A stretch of 64,000 nt of DNA from an uncultured Lachnospiraceae bacterium (GCA_902774915.1 CACYKH010000011.1:1-64000), one strand, 5' to 3'. Counted from the stretch's first letter, positions 22,252 through 32,310 are shown. The notes: generated by a model from the sequence alone, not told the origin. A program made the numbers and translations.

Positions 22252-23301
22252 ATGAAAAAGAGTAGATGGTTATCCATTCTAGTTGCAATCGTAATAATTA
22301 TTTCTGCACTTGGAAGTAATAAAATAAATGCAAATGCCGCATCCGAAGGCTGGGTTAACTCCGGCGGTGGATGGTGGTATAGATTTAGCGATGGTAGCTA
22401 TGCCAAGAGCGAGTACATAGATGGCTATTGGTTAAATAGCGCAGGATGGTACGAAGCTCAGTGGACTGGCGGCTGGAAAAAGAATGCCACAGGATGGTGG
22501 TTTGAATCCGGTAGCTGGTATCCAGAAAGCAGCTGGCTCAAAGTAAATAAGAAATGGTATCATTTCGACGGCCGTGGATACATGGATGAAAACAAATGGG
22601 TGGATGGCTACTACGTAGGAAGTGATGGAGCATGGATCCCTGATTATAAAGGGGATTCAGGTTCATCTTCCTCTGGTGGAAAAGTTATAGTAATTGATCC
22701 AGGACATTCAGGAAGTATTGCATCTGGTACAGAACCTATTGGACCAGGCTCCAGCGAGTATAAAGCAAAGGATGCCGGAGGTACAAAGGGCGTTAGTACA
22801 GGTATTCCTGAATATCAGCTGACAATGACAATAGCTAACAAGCTTAAAACTGAGCTTGAGTCCAGAGGATATACAGTAAAGCTTACAAGATATGATAACA
22901 GCACAGCTATTTCATGTAAGGAAAGAGCAGAAGTCGCAAACAACGCAAATGCGGCGGCTTACATCAGACTTCATGCAGATGGTGCAACAAGCAGCTCAGC
23001 AAGAGGTGCTTCGACTATATGCATAACATCTGGTAATCCATATATTTCCAGTATGTATAGCCAGAGTAAGAGTCTTTCACAGACAGTACTTAGCGAATAT
23101 ACAGCAGCTACAGGGCTGAATAGTAGAGGTGTTTCTGAAAGAGATGATCTTTCCGGAAATAACTGGAGTAAAGTGCCTACGACACTTATAGAGATGGGAT
23201 TCATGACGAACAGTACAGAAGATGCACTGCTTAATGATTCAAGTTTCCAGAATAAGATGGTTACAGGAATTGCCAATGGTATTGACAAATTCCTGAAATA
23301 A
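22252..23301 (+). CDS. N-acetylmuramoyl-L-alanine amidase with wall-binding repeats
   Basis: A 349-aa protein; ATG at 22252 with AGGAGC upstream. It has a signal peptide (~1-30) and aromatic wall-binding repeats (~35-135, GGWWYRFSDGSYAKSEYIDG and similar), then an Amidase_3 domain from ~150: VIDPGHSG (Zn-binding His), EYQLTM (Zn-binding Glu), RLHADG (Zn-binding His), and IEMGFMTN with the catalytic Glu. It cleaves the amide bond between muramic acid and the peptide stem of peptidoglycan. It is secreted and bound to the wall, probably for cell separation or turnover. Confidence 0.93.
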   Translation: MKKSRWLSILVAIVIIISALGSNKINANAASEGWVNSGGGWWYRFSDGSYAKSEYIDGYWLNSAGWYEAQWTGGWKKNATGWWFESGSWYPESSWLKVNKKWYHFDGRGYMDENKWVDGYYVGSDGAWIPDYKGDSGSSSSGGKVIVIDPGHSGSIASGTEPIGPGSSEYKAKDAGGTKGVSTGIPEYQLTMTIANKLKTELESRGYTVKLTRYDNSTAISCKERAEVANNANAAAYIRLHADGATSSSARGASTICITSGNPYISSMYSQSKSLSQTVLSEYTAATGLNSRGVSERDDLSGNNWSKVPTTLIEMGFMTNSTEDALLNDSSFQNKMVTGIANGIDKFLK

Positions 23302-23317
23302 CATCTTAAAGAATGGT

Positions 23318-23833
23318 TTAATTAAAAACCTTTATAGAACCGATAATTGGTAATTCTCTTACCTCACCGTTTATTGCAGCTATTAATCCCATTAACCAGC
23401 AAACAAAAAGGAAAATGGAAGCTACAAAAGCGAATATCCATCCAATAATAGGAATTACACAAGCCGCTGAACTAATAAAGCCTGATATTACTAGTGCAGC
23501 AGCATTATTTAGATGGCTCTTAACAAATGGATGGTTTTTATCGGCGCAGATGCATGCGATTATAAAACCAATCAGAGTAATATAGCAAATGATAGCAGAA
23601 GACTTAGGGTCCATTGGCTGACTCTGAGGCTGCTGATAACCATATTGATTATACTGATTTTGATTATATTGATTTTGGTTGTACTGATTCTGATTGTATT
23701 GTTGTTGCATGTTGTCATACTGAGCCTGATTGTAGTTAGGTCTGTTGCCAGCATCGGCGCTTAAAGGTGAACCACAGAAAGGACAATTTGTTCCTTGTGT
23801 AGTTATATCATTACCACAGTTATAGCAAATCAT
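23318..23833 (-). CDS. zinc-ribbon protein with DUF4870-type membrane domain
   Basis: A 171-aa protein. The N-terminal zinc ribbon (CYNC ... CPFC, residues 3-21) is followed by a Gln/Asn/Tyr-rich linker with NQNQY repeats (~30-75) and a hydrophobic domain with three segments (GFIIACICADKNHPFVKSH, then VIPIIGWIFAF and CWLMGLIAA), as in DUF4870/Tic20-like proteins. Function unknown. It converges with the amidase gene, the stops being only 16 bases apart. GGAGG-like sequence precedes the start. Confidence 0.75.
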   Translation of the reverse strand: MICYNCGNDITTQGTNCPFCGSPLSADAGNRPNYNQAQYDNMQQQYNQNQYNQNQYNQNQYNQYGYQQPQSQPMDPKSSAIICYITLIGFIIACICADKNHPFVKSHLNNAAALVISGFISSAACVIPIIGWIFAFVASIFLFVCWLMGLIAAINGEVRELPIIGSIKVFN

Positions 23834-23968
23834 AAGGGGCCTCCTTATCTATTAATAATCTTAAGTTATAGTACTATCAAATATGGACTTTAGCAAGAGA
23901 TTGTTGTACAATAACAAGACGTTGAAGCAATATATATTAGGATAAAAAAAATAGGGAGAGGATGAAAA

Positions 23969-24955
23969 ATGCAGCAGAGAATAAGTTTGGTAAAGATACT
24001 TCTTTTACCAGCCGCTATTCTGTTTGTTCTGGCTTTCTCCATTCCAGCTCATGCAGCTGGCTGGGTTGATGGCGCAGGCGGATGGTGGTATTCGTACGAT
24101 GATGGCTCATATCAAAAGGGCTGGCTCAGCGATGGTGGAAAGTGGTACTATTTCGACGATAACGGATATATGGTTACCGGATGGAAAAAGATCGACGGAA
24201 AATGGTACTATTTCAATAGTAGCGGAGCTATGAAAACAGGATGGGTATCATCTGGAAACACCTGGTATTATCTTTACGGCGATGGTTCTATGAGAGAAAC
24301 AAAGGGCTGGCTTCAGGATGGTGGTTGTTGGTACTATCTTAATGAAGATGGCTCAATGAAAACAGGCTGGCTTAAAGAGGATGGAAGCTGGTATCTTCTT
24401 CAGGGAAATGGAGTTATGGCTTCTAGCGGATGGTCCAGCTATGGTGGATACTGGTATTACTTTAACGGAAGTGGAGTAATGCAGACTGGAACCATTACAG
24501 ATAATGGAACTACTTATGATCTGGGAGCTGATGGCGGAATAGCCGATCCTACATCACAGAAGGCTCAGGGTTATTCAAGTGCTACAAATTATCTGATCCT
24601 GGTTAATCGTTCATCTCATATGGTTTATATATTCCAGGGTTCACAAGGAAACTGGGGAACTATTAAATCATTCTCATGTACAGACGGATATGCAACACCA
24701 AATGGAACATATTCATTAGGTGGACATACATATCACTTTGGAGAAGAGAAGGGTTATACTTGCTGGTATGCAACACAGATTTCAGGAGAAATCCTATTCC
24801 ACTCAGTTCTCTATAATCCAAACAGTATGTCAAGTATTCAGGATGGAAGACTTGGAATCACAGCTTCACATGGATGCATCAGACTTGATATTGAAAATGC
24901 TAAGTATATCTACAACAACATTCCAAGCGGAACAAAGGTTGTTATATATCAATAA
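23969..24955 (+). CDS. L,D-transpeptidase (YkuD) with wall-binding repeats
   Basis: A 328-aa protein with GGGAGAGG upstream. It has a signal peptide (1-28, ending AHAAG) and about seven aromatic wall-binding repeats (30-185: GWWYSYDDGSYQKGWL, KWYYFDDNGYMVTGW). A YkuD domain (~205-328) ends with SHGCIRL holding the catalytic Cys and conserved His. It forms or exchanges 3-3 peptide cross-links or attaches proteins to peptidoglycan. It overlaps the convergent next gene by 7 bases at the stop codons. Confidence 0.92.
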   Translation: MQQRISLVKILLLPAAILFVLAFSIPAHAAGWVDGAGGWWYSYDDGSYQKGWLSDGGKWYYFDDNGYMVTGWKKIDGKWYYFNSSGAMKTGWVSSGNTWYYLYGDGSMRETKGWLQDGGCWYYLNEDGSMKTGWLKEDGSWYLLQGNGVMASSGWSSYGGYWYYFNGSGVMQTGTITDNGTTYDLGADGGIADPTSQKAQGYSSATNYLILVNRSSHMVYIFQGSQGNWGTIKSFSCTDGYATPNGTYSLGGHTYHFGEEKGYTCWYATQISGEILFHSVLYNPNSMSSIQDGRLGITASHGCIRLDIENAKYIYNNIPSGTKVVIYQ

Positions 24956-25932
24956 TTGTTAAGAACTCTATCCCAGTAGGATGCCAGCAGACGCTCGTTA
25001 AGTTCTACTTCATTCAGAGTTACACCGGAGATTTCATATTTCTTGGTTTCCTCTGATTTAGTAAATGTAATCTGAGTATCAATGGTATTCTTGCCTGGAG
25101 TAGAAATATCATTAACAGAAATATTACCGTCACCAATCAGTGTGAGTACCGGAACTCCGGTCTCCTCTGAATAGGTGGCGTTTTTAATTTCGAGATGTTT
25201 CTTGAGACTTACTTCAATAGAGTGATTATTTTCGGACTTCTGCTCATAGAGTTCGGCGATGGCGTGACGAGTATCCTGGTCTTCAATATCAAGAACTGTG
25301 CCATACTTATCATGAGCACTGAGAGCTGTTGCGAAAACCATCGCAAAAGAAAAGGCTATAATAGCGGTAGGGATTATACCTACAAGTGAGCCGGATGCGA
25401 CCTTGTGACGATATATTGGATAGAACACGCTAAATAGAACTGCGAAAACGAAAAGACCGAGTTTCTTTTCGCCGAATGTATAGACGATGAGGGCATCTAT
25501 AAGAAATAGAACCTGGGCAACAATAAAAGGGGCTTTAAGAGCTTTGAGATTGGCCATAATGTCAACTCTATCTGAAAAGCATGCCTTTGCCATCAATGAA
25601 ATAAAGACAAGGTAGAGAACATATACAATGATAGCAGAAATGAACATGATAAATGCATTCCTTTTGCGCTTTTCTACCTCAGAAAGTGAAAGAACTTTCT
25701 CGGCTTGTTCTTCACTGATCTTAAATGAATTTCTTTCTATTCCTTTATCATAGTCAGGAGCATACATTCCTGCGTAGCCGGTATTTGAACTACTTCTGGA
25801 ATAGTCATTACTATATTTTCCCTCTGGTTTTTTCTCGTCGGAATCCTTCTTTTCAAAGAATCCCATATCATTCATTTTAAGATTTTCTGTTCCCGGAACT
25901 TCGTAATGCTCCGGTGTCTTTTTCAGTTCCAT
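24949..25932 (-). CDS. membrane protein of unknown function
   Basis: A 327-aa protein; the ATG at 25932 with GGAGGG is preferred to one 54 bases upstream. An acidic, Ser/Asp-rich cytosolic N-terminus (~1-95) precedes four hydrophobic segments (~100-230) and a C-terminal extracytoplasmic region (~235-327) with beta-rich spacing (YSEETGVPVLTLIGDG). No family named. It is divergent from another membrane protein gene at 26028, with whose gene it may share regulation. Confidence 0.7.
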   Translation of the reverse strand: MELKKTPEHYEVPGTENLKMNDMGFFEKKDSDEKKPEGKYSNDYSRSSSNTGYAGMYAPDYDKGIERNSFKISEEQAEKVLSLSEVEKRKRNAFIMFISAIIVYVLYLVFISLMAKACFSDRVDIMANLKALKAPFIVAQVLFLIDALIVYTFGEKKLGLFVFAVLFSVFYPIYRHKVASGSLVGIIPTAIIAFSFAMVFATALSAHDKYGTVLDIEDQDTRHAIAELYEQKSENNHSIEVSLKKHLEIKNATYSEETGVPVLTLIGDGNISVNDISTPGKNTIDTQITFTKSEETKKYEISGVTLNEVELNERLLASYWDRVLNNY

Positions 25933-26027
25933 ATTAAAGCCCTCCCTCTCCTTACTAAGTATAGTTTTAGTTGTTAAAAAAAGCAAACAGGAGTATATTT
26001 AGTTATGTGGAAAGTGGGGAATGAACA

Positions 26028-26837
26028 ATGTATAAACTATCTGAAACAGAGGTTTTGATACAGCCTTCAGAATATGTTGATGAGAAGAATTTTGTTGGTA
26101 TGTATAAGTACGAAACCACAGAGGGAGATGGTGGTTATCTGGACTCCTTTAACTCTCTTAAGGAACAGATAGACTTCAATTATATTCAGTATAAAGAACA
26201 ACTGAAATCTCTTGTGAGACGACAAGAAGATGTTAGAACCGATCTTAAGCTTGCGAAGAGATCGATGTTAATAGTCCTGTTTTTTCCTGCGGCTGTTTTT
26301 TTGTTGCTTCAGGTGCTTATATACTTCGGGACTCTGGGCTTTCCGGGTAGTGGCCTTATAGCACTCTTCGGAACCGTTATAACTATAGCTGTATATCCGA
26401 TTACTATTATCTGCGAGGTATTTTTACTTCCCGGAATGGTAAAAAACTATGCTAATCATTTGGGACAGTATAGGATATTGACCAGTGATAGAACTCTTGA
26501 AGAATACAAAAAAGACAATAACTATATTTCTTTTGTTGATGAAAAAAAGTATTTAAAAAAGAAGATAATGGAATATGATACTTTTTATGAATTGGTTGCA
26601 GTTGAAGGCTTGGATAAGAAGGATGGGAATCTGGCCTCGGATGACTCGGGATTCATGACTGATGACCAGAAGAAGGTTCTCGATAAGATGCGTAGTCTGT
26701 CAATATTTCATGAGTATAAAGCGACAGTTATGTCCACGAGAAAAGAAGTCGGCATAAAATGGCTGATCATCGGCTTGGGCATTTTGATGGCTTTGGCAAT
26801 TGTTGCAGGTAATGCATATACAAGAATTGGCCAATAA
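26028..26837 (+). CDS. membrane protein of unknown function
   Basis: A 269-aa protein with GTGGGGA upstream. The cytosolic N-terminus (~1-75) contains a predicted coil (LKSLVRRQEDVRTDLKLAK). Two hydrophobic segments follow at 80-105 and 110-140, then a charged middle and a final hydrophobic segment near 240-262. No recognisable catalytic motif. Followed by a strong terminator and tRNA-Ser. Confidence 0.7.
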   Translation: MYKLSETEVLIQPSEYVDEKNFVGMYKYETTEGDGGYLDSFNSLKEQIDFNYIQYKEQLKSLVRRQEDVRTDLKLAKRSMLIVLFFPAAVFLLLQVLIYFGTLGFPGSGLIALFGTVITIAVYPITIICEVFLLPGMVKNYANHLGQYRILTSDRTLEEYKKDNNYISFVDEKKYLKKKIMEYDTFYELVAVEGLDKKDGNLASDDSGFMTDDQKKVLDKMRSLSIFHEYKATVMSTRKEVGIKWLIIGLGILMALAIVAGNAYTRIGQ

Positions 26838-26863
26838 ACGGCAAAAATATAGCATTTTTCTTT

Positions 26864-26893
26864 AAAAACAGGGTTGAACACCCTGTTTTTTTA
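26864..26893 (+). terminator. terminator before tRNA-Ser
   Basis: AAAAACAGGGT-TGAAC-ACCCTGTTTTT followed by T-rich sequence. Confidence 0.92.
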
Positions 26894-26917
26894 TCTTATA
26901 ATTAAAAAGTTAAACTT

Positions 26918-27003
26918 GGAGTCGTATCGAAGTGGTCATAACGGGGCGCACTCGAAATGCGTTTGCCCTCCGGGGCACGAGGGTTCGAATCCCTCCGACT
27001 CCG
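26918..27003 (+). tRNA. tRNA-Ser(CGA)
   Basis: An 86-nt class II tRNA with acceptor GGAGTCG/CGACTCC, anticodon loop CTCGAAA (anticodon CGA), a long variable arm (GCCCTCCGGGGC) and discriminator G. CCA is not encoded. Confidence 0.95.
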
Positions 27004-27064
27004 CTTTTTCCTTCATAACTGGAAGGCATTGTAATAGTTATTAAATTACAAAGGAGTGTAAAAG

Positions 27065-27904
27065 ATGTACAAGATCGTAAGAAAGGAGTCTCTTAATCCA
27101 ACAGTTACACTGATGGAAGTTGAGGCACCCCTTGTAGCTAGAAAAGCTGAACCGGGACAGTTCATCATTTTCAGAGCTACCGAAGATGGGGAAAGAATTC
27201 CACTGACTATCGCAGGATACGATAGAGAAAAGGGAACAGTTACTATTATCTTCCAGATCGTTGGAGCAGGAACAGAAATACTGAATTCGTTGAATGTTGG
27301 TGAATACATTCATGACTTTGTAGGACCTCTTGGAAATGCTACCGAGGTTGAAGGTCTGAAGAAGGTTGCAGTTGTAGGTGGTGGTGTTGGTTGCGCTATC
27401 GCATATCCAGTTGCAAAGAAGCTTCATGATATTGGATGTTCAGTAACATCTATCGTTGGTTTCAGAAACAAAGACCTTATTATATTAGAAGATGAGTTTA
27501 GAGCTGCATCAGATAATTACATTCTTATGACTGATGATGGTTCTGCTGGAGAAAAGGGTGTTGTTACAGCACCACTGGAAGAGCTCATCAAGAATGGTGA
27601 AGAATTTGATGAAGTTATAGCTATCGGACCACTGATCATGATGAAGTTCGTAGTTATGACTACAAAGAAATATAATGTTAAGACAGTAGTTAGTATGAAT
27701 CCTATCATGGTTGATGGTACAGGAATGTGCGGATGCTGCCGTCTCACTGTTGGTGGAGAGACTAAGTTTGCATGCGTTGACGGACCGGACTTTGATGGAT
27801 TTGAAGTAGATTTTGACGAGGCTATGGCAAGAGGTGCTGTTTATAAACCTTTCGAGCTAAAGGCCAGAGAAGAAGCATGCAACATGCTTGGTAAGGAGGT
27901 GTAG
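27065..27904 (+). CDS. nfnA: NADH-dependent ferredoxin:NADP+ oxidoreductase subunit A (NfnA-like)
   Basis: A 279-aa protein with AAGGAG upstream. It has a ferredoxin-reductase-type fold: FAD-binding RIPLTIAGYD (~58-67), NAD-binding VAVVGGGVGCAIAYP (~101-115) and a C-terminal [2Fe-2S] Cys cluster (MCGCCRLTVGGETKFAC, ~220-236). Homologues are annotated as sulfide/dihydroorotate dehydrogenase-like electron-transfer subunits. With the next gene it forms the Nfn complex, which couples NADH and reduced ferredoxin to NADP+ reduction in anaerobes. The flanking context fits: nfnB starts 5 bases after its stop. Confidence 0.9.
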   Translation: MYKIVRKESLNPTVTLMEVEAPLVARKAEPGQFIIFRATEDGERIPLTIAGYDREKGTVTIIFQIVGAGTEILNSLNVGEYIHDFVGPLGNATEVEGLKKVAVVGGGVGCAIAYPVAKKLHDIGCSVTSIVGFRNKDLIILEDEFRAASDNYILMTDDGSAGEKGVVTAPLEELIKNGEEFDEVIAIGPLIMMKFVVMTTKKYNVKTVVSMNPIMVDGTGMCGCCRLTVGGETKFACVDGPDFDGFEVDFDEAMARGAVYKPFELKAREEACNMLGKEV

Positions 27905-27908
27905 AGAG

Positions 27909-29291
27909 ATGCCTAATATGAGAATGGATAAGAATCCTATGCCTTCACAGGATCCAAATGTAAGAAATAAGAATTTTGAAGAGGTTGCTCTCGGATATAC
28001 AGAGGAGCAGGCTATTGACGAGGCACAGCGTTGTCTCAATTGTAAAAACCATCCATGTATGGAAGGATGTCCAGTTCAGATTTCCATCCCTGAATTTATT
28101 CAGAAGATTGTTGATGGAGATTTCGAGGGAGCATACCAGGTTATCAATAAGTCAAGCTCACTTCCAGCTGTCTGCGGACGTGTTTGCCCACAGGAAAGAC
28201 AGTGTGAATCTAAGTGTGTAAGAGGTATTAAGGGCGAGCCTGTTGCTATCGGACGTCTTGAGAGATTTGTTGCTGACTGGCATAACCAGAACGTAACAAC
28301 ACCTCCAGTAAAGCCAGAACCAAACGGACATAAGTGCGCAGTTATCGGATGTGGCCCTGCAGGTCTTGCTTGTGCATCTGACCTTGCAAAGAAGGGTTAC
28401 GAAGTAACTATTTACGAAGCACTTCATACACCTGGCGGAGTACTTGCTTATGGTATTCCTGAGTTCCGTCTTCCTAAGGCAATCGTTCAGAAGGAAGTTG
28501 ATGGACTTAAAGCTCTCGGTGTTAAGATTGAAACAAACGTAGTCATCGGTAAGTCTATTACAGTAGATGAACTCTTCGATGATTTTGGATATGAAGCGAT
28601 CTTCATTGGTTCAGGTGCAGGTCTTCCAAGATTTATGAACATTCCTGGAGAGAACTTAAATGGTGTTTATTCAGCAAATGAGTTCCTTACAAGAATTAAT
28701 CTTATGAAGGCATTTAAAGATGATTCAAAGACACCTATCGAGCATCCTAAGAAGGCTGTTATTGTTGGTGGTGGTAACGTTGCAATGGATGCAGCAAGAT
28801 CTGCAAAGAGACTTGGTGCAGATGTAACTATCGTTTACAGACGTTCTATGGAAGAGCTTCCTGCTCGTAAAGAAGAAGTAGAGCATGCTCAGGAGGAAGG
28901 AATAGTCTTCAAGCTTCTCAACAATCCTATTGAGGTAGTTGGTGAGGAAGGAAGAGTTAAGGCTATCCGTTGCCAGGAAATGGAACTTTCAGAGCCTGAT
29001 GAATCAGGACGTAGAAGTCCAGTTCCAATCGAAGGAAAGATAAATGAAATCGAAGCTGATTGCTTTATTGTTTCAATAGGTACTTCTCCAAACCCACTTA
29101 TCAGAAGCACAACAGAAGGTCTTGATGCTAATAAGCGTGGATGCCTTGTTGCTGATGAAGAGGGTGCAACAACAAGAGAAGGCGTATTCGCAGGTGGTGA
29201 CGCTGTTACAGGTGCAGCCACAGTTATCCTTGCGATGGGTGCTGGTAAAAAAGCAGCTGCAGCTATGGATGCATACGTTCAGAATAAATAA
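27909..29291 (+). CDS. nfnB: NADH-dependent ferredoxin:NADP+ oxidoreductase subunit B (NfnB) / glutamate synthase small-subunit family
   Basis: A 460-aa protein; ATG at 27909 behind AAGGAGG. N-terminal iron-sulfur Cys motifs (CLNCKNHPCMEGCP near 40-53, then CGRVCPQERQC) precede FAD- and NADP-binding Rossmann folds (GCGPAGLACASDLAKKGYEV, YGIPEFRLPK, VIVGGGNVAMDAARSAKRLG). The family includes GltD-like enzymes; pairing with the NfnA-type subunit makes Nfn the better call. Cytosolic bifurcating transhydrogenase. Confidence 0.9.
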   Translation: MPNMRMDKNPMPSQDPNVRNKNFEEVALGYTEEQAIDEAQRCLNCKNHPCMEGCPVQISIPEFIQKIVDGDFEGAYQVINKSSSLPAVCGRVCPQERQCESKCVRGIKGEPVAIGRLERFVADWHNQNVTTPPVKPEPNGHKCAVIGCGPAGLACASDLAKKGYEVTIYEALHTPGGVLAYGIPEFRLPKAIVQKEVDGLKALGVKIETNVVIGKSITVDELFDDFGYEAIFIGSGAGLPRFMNIPGENLNGVYSANEFLTRINLMKAFKDDSKTPIEHPKKAVIVGGGNVAMDAARSAKRLGADVTIVYRRSMEELPARKEEVEHAQEEGIVFKLLNNPIEVVGEEGRVKAIRCQEMELSEPDESGRRSPVPIEGKINEIEADCFIVSIGTSPNPLIRSTTEGLDANKRGCLVADEEGATTREGVFAGGDAVTGAATVILAMGAGKKAAAAMDAYVQNK

Positions 29292-29306
29292 TACAGTAGG
29301 TATTGT

Positions 29307-30893
29307 ATGAGTGAGACAAAGAAGAATGCCCAGGCCGGAGTAATGAAGGCCGCGGGCATTCTCGTAATTGCAAACTTCCTATCCAGTATACTTGGATACG
29401 TTAGAGATATTATAATGTCATCCGTATTTGATATGAGTGCGACTACGGATGCTTATAATGCCGCATTTACCATTCCGGATTTGATTTATACTATCCTGGT
29501 TGGCGGCGGTCTTTCGGCGGCATTTATTCCTGTTTTCAGTGGATATATTGCGGAGAAAAAATATGAAGATGGATACAAAATGGCTAGCTCGATTCTTAAC
29601 ATTGTTGCAATCGTTGCTGCCTTACTTTGTATTATCGGAATAATCTTTGCGCCTGGTATTTTGCCACTAGTTGTTAATTTTAAAAACTGGGAAGATAGCG
29701 CAGTAGATTTAACAATTACACTTACTCGAATAATGTTTGTTCAGTGTTTCTTCATGTGCCTAACCGGCATATGCATGGGAATACTTCAGTCCTATAAGGA
29801 CTTTACACCGCCATCAATTGGTGCGGTGCTTTATAACATCACCATAATATCTGTTGGTGTACTTCTTCTTACACTTGGCGCCGGAATAGCCGGTTTTGCT
29901 GTGGGTGTTGTGCTTGGAGCAATTGTAAACTTAGCTGTTCAGTTGTTCCCTATTTACAAGCATGGCTTCCAGTATAAGAAGGTAATCGATATGGACCATG
30001 AAGGGGTTCGGCAATTCTTCCGACTGTTTGGTCCTGTTGTAATCGGAATCGGTGTTACTCAGATAAATCTTGTAGTAAACCGTTGGTTTGCATCTTCTTT
30101 AGGAGAGGGTGTACTTTCGAATATTGTTCAGGCACAGCGTATTATGCAGCTGCCTATCAATATATTTGCTTATGCAATTGCAATGTCCATATTCCCAACA
30201 ATGGTTGAACATTTCACAAACGGCAATTTGGAGGAATATAAAAATGACCTTTCCTTAGGAATAAGAAATGTGTCCTTCGTTATTCTTCCTTGTGCAGTAG
30301 GAATAATGGCCATCAGGGTTCCGCTTGTAAGAGCTATTTATTTACAGGGAAACTTCTCAGAAGAGAATGTGTCCGTTCTTTCCGGACTTCTGGCAGTTTA
30401 CAGTGTCGGAATGATAGGTTATTCAATAAGACAGGTTATTCTTCAGGGCTTTTATGCGATTAAAGAAACTAAAACTCCTGTGAGAATCAACATATTTATC
30501 CTGCTTCTCAATATGCTGCTTACAGTTATTCTGGTTAAGCCATTTGGTTCAAGAGGTATTCCTATGGCTTACTCTTTAGCAGGACTTGCGAGTGCATTTA
30601 CCCAGACATACTTCTTAAAGAGAAGAGTTGGGGAGATTAATAAAAAAGAAATACAGAGTTCATTTGGAAGAATGCTCATATGCAGTGCTGTGATGTTTAT
30701 TGTAACAACAGCCAGCCTGATTGTTTTTGAACACAACTTCTCAGTAGAAACAAAGAAGATGATGCTGCTGGAAGTTTTGATACTTGTGATAATTGGTGCG
30801 GGAACATACTTTGGTATGGCACTTGCACTTAAAATGGAAGAACTTACTTCTATTCTCAGAGTTATTAAGAGAAAGGTTTTTCATAGTGTATAG
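29307..30893 (+). CDS. murJ: lipid II flippase MurJ (MviN family)
   Basis: A 528-aa polytopic membrane protein with ~14 hydrophobic segments. Diagnostic MviN features: GYVRDIIMSSVFDMSATTDA near the N-terminus, FTIPDLIYTILVGGGLSAAF, and RIMQLPINIFAYAIAMSIFP around 285-305. It flips the peptidoglycan precursor lipid II across the membrane. It starts 15 bases after nfnB and its end overlaps the GTG start of the following ATPase gene by 8 bases. Confidence 0.93.
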   Translation: MSETKKNAQAGVMKAAGILVIANFLSSILGYVRDIIMSSVFDMSATTDAYNAAFTIPDLIYTILVGGGLSAAFIPVFSGYIAEKKYEDGYKMASSILNIVAIVAALLCIIGIIFAPGILPLVVNFKNWEDSAVDLTITLTRIMFVQCFFMCLTGICMGILQSYKDFTPPSIGAVLYNITIISVGVLLLTLGAGIAGFAVGVVLGAIVNLAVQLFPIYKHGFQYKKVIDMDHEGVRQFFRLFGPVVIGIGVTQINLVVNRWFASSLGEGVLSNIVQAQRIMQLPINIFAYAIAMSIFPTMVEHFTNGNLEEYKNDLSLGIRNVSFVILPCAVGIMAIRVPLVRAIYLQGNFSEENVSVLSGLLAVYSVGMIGYSIRQVILQGFYAIKETKTPVRINIFILLLNMLLTVILVKPFGSRGIPMAYSLAGLASAFTQTYFLKRRVGEINKKEIQSSFGRMLICSAVMFIVTTASLIVFEHNFSVETKKMMLLEVLILVIIGAGTYFGMALALKMEELTSILRVIKRKVFHSV

Positions 30894-32286
30894 AGAATTA
30901 CCAAAACTAATGATGTATAGAGAGCTGGGTGAGGATAGCATTATCCTTGGTTTCAGTGAGATCATCCGCGACTTTGAAAGTGGCGACTATGACAAGCAGG
31001 CTCTCATTAGTCGAATATATGGTGAGATTCACAAGCTTCTTGAGATTGCCACAGACTATGGCTTTGATAAGAATTTGTGGCATGATTATATTGCTTATAC
31101 ATTGGTGACAAATGAGAATCCATTTTCGCTTACTGCAGAAAGAGCAGGAACAGTGGAAGGAAGCGTTAATAATTTTGCCAGAGAAGATATGAGGATCTTC
31201 AACCATCTTTATAATTATGATTTTCAGAAACTTGAAAGAACTCTTGATATTGACTGCTTCTCTACTATTATTAATTACAAGTCGGTTCATAAGAGACATC
31301 AGGTTTATAATAGAAGTGTTTCGCAGAAGGTCAGAGATGTCAGCGATTCTATAGAAGCAATAAACTATGTTTTTGAAGAGGAAAAGAAATTCCCTCAAAA
31401 CTTTAAAGATAAGTCTGCAGATGATGTTGCTGCAGAAATGCTGCTGGATCTCGTGAAGGAGTTCTATAAAGCTTATGGCGTTGGAATGCTTGGTCTGAAT
31501 GCCGCATTCAGAATCGCAGAGGTTGCTCCTCAGGCAAATATAGAAGTGAAGACAAAGAAGGGTATAGACTTCCAGATAGGAAGAGGCATTAGCTGTACAC
31601 CAGTTAAAAATACAGACAAAAAGAAGCTGGATGATCTGGTTGGATATGAGATACAGAAGACCCGACTTCGCGAGAATACAGAAAGCTTTTTAGCAGGGAA
31701 TCCTGCAAATAATGTACTTCTTTTCGGCGATGCTGGAACCGGAAAGTCTACTAGTATAAAGGCCCTCATCAATGAATATTATGATGACGGACTCAGAATG
31801 ATAGAGCTTTATAAGCATCAGATGAAGCTTCTGGCTCCACTTATTTCCAGCATTAAAAATAGAAATTATCGTTTCATCATCTATATGGATGACCTTTCAT
31901 TCGAAGAAGATGAGACTGAATATAAATATCTTAAGGCAGTTATTGAGGGTGGTCTGGAAACAAGACCGGATAATGTACTCATCTATGCAACCTCAAACCG
32001 TCGCAATCTGATCCGCGAAACCTGGAACGATACAAACGATGTGGAACTTGATAAGCATCGTTCAGATACACTCCAGGAGAAGCTTTCGCTTGTAAGCAGA
32101 TTTGGTGTAACTATTCCTTATATGCGTCCTAACAAAAAGGAGTATGAGGAGATAGTAAGGACTTTGGCATCCAGCAAAGTGGATATTACCGAAGAAGAAC
32201 TTATGGAGCTTGCTAATAAGTGGAGCGTAAGCCACGGCGGAATGTCCGGACGTGCAGCTCAGCAGCTTATTGACAGCCTTAGTTAA
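30886..32286 (+). CDS. DUF815-family AAA ATPase
   Basis: A 466-aa protein. A GTG at 30886, preceded by GAGAAAGG, is the favoured start and overlaps murJ; an ATG at 30910 lacks a ribosome site. The N-terminal half is helical and not recognised. The C-terminal half is an AAA module with Walker A GDAGTGKST (~287-295), Walker B IIYMDDLSF and sensor segment LIYATSNRRNLI. The function of this family is not established. Its place between murJ and nth gives no clear clue. Confidence 0.88.
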   Translation: MYRELPKLMMYRELGEDSIILGFSEIIRDFESGDYDKQALISRIYGEIHKLLEIATDYGFDKNLWHDYIAYTLVTNENPFSLTAERAGTVEGSVNNFAREDMRIFNHLYNYDFQKLERTLDIDCFSTIINYKSVHKRHQVYNRSVSQKVRDVSDSIEAINYVFEEEKKFPQNFKDKSADDVAAEMLLDLVKEFYKAYGVGMLGLNAAFRIAEVAPQANIEVKTKKGIDFQIGRGISCTPVKNTDKKKLDDLVGYEIQKTRLRENTESFLAGNPANNVLLFGDAGTGKSTSIKALINEYYDDGLRMIELYKHQMKLLAPLISSIKNRNYRFIIYMDDLSFEEDETEYKYLKAVIEGGLETRPDNVLIYATSNRRNLIRETWNDTNDVELDKHRSDTLQEKLSLVSRFGVTIPYMRPNKKEYEEIVRTLASSKVDITEEELMELANKWSVSHGGMSGRAAQQLIDSLS

Positions 32287-32310
32287 ATCATTACTAATAA
32301 GGAAAAAAAG

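Noticed and set aside
21724..22288. long open frames on both strands opposite the Pro/Gln repeats
   Set aside because: They are shadows of the 57-bp repeats, which stay open in several frames; only the plus frame has a signal peptide, lipobox and ribosome site.
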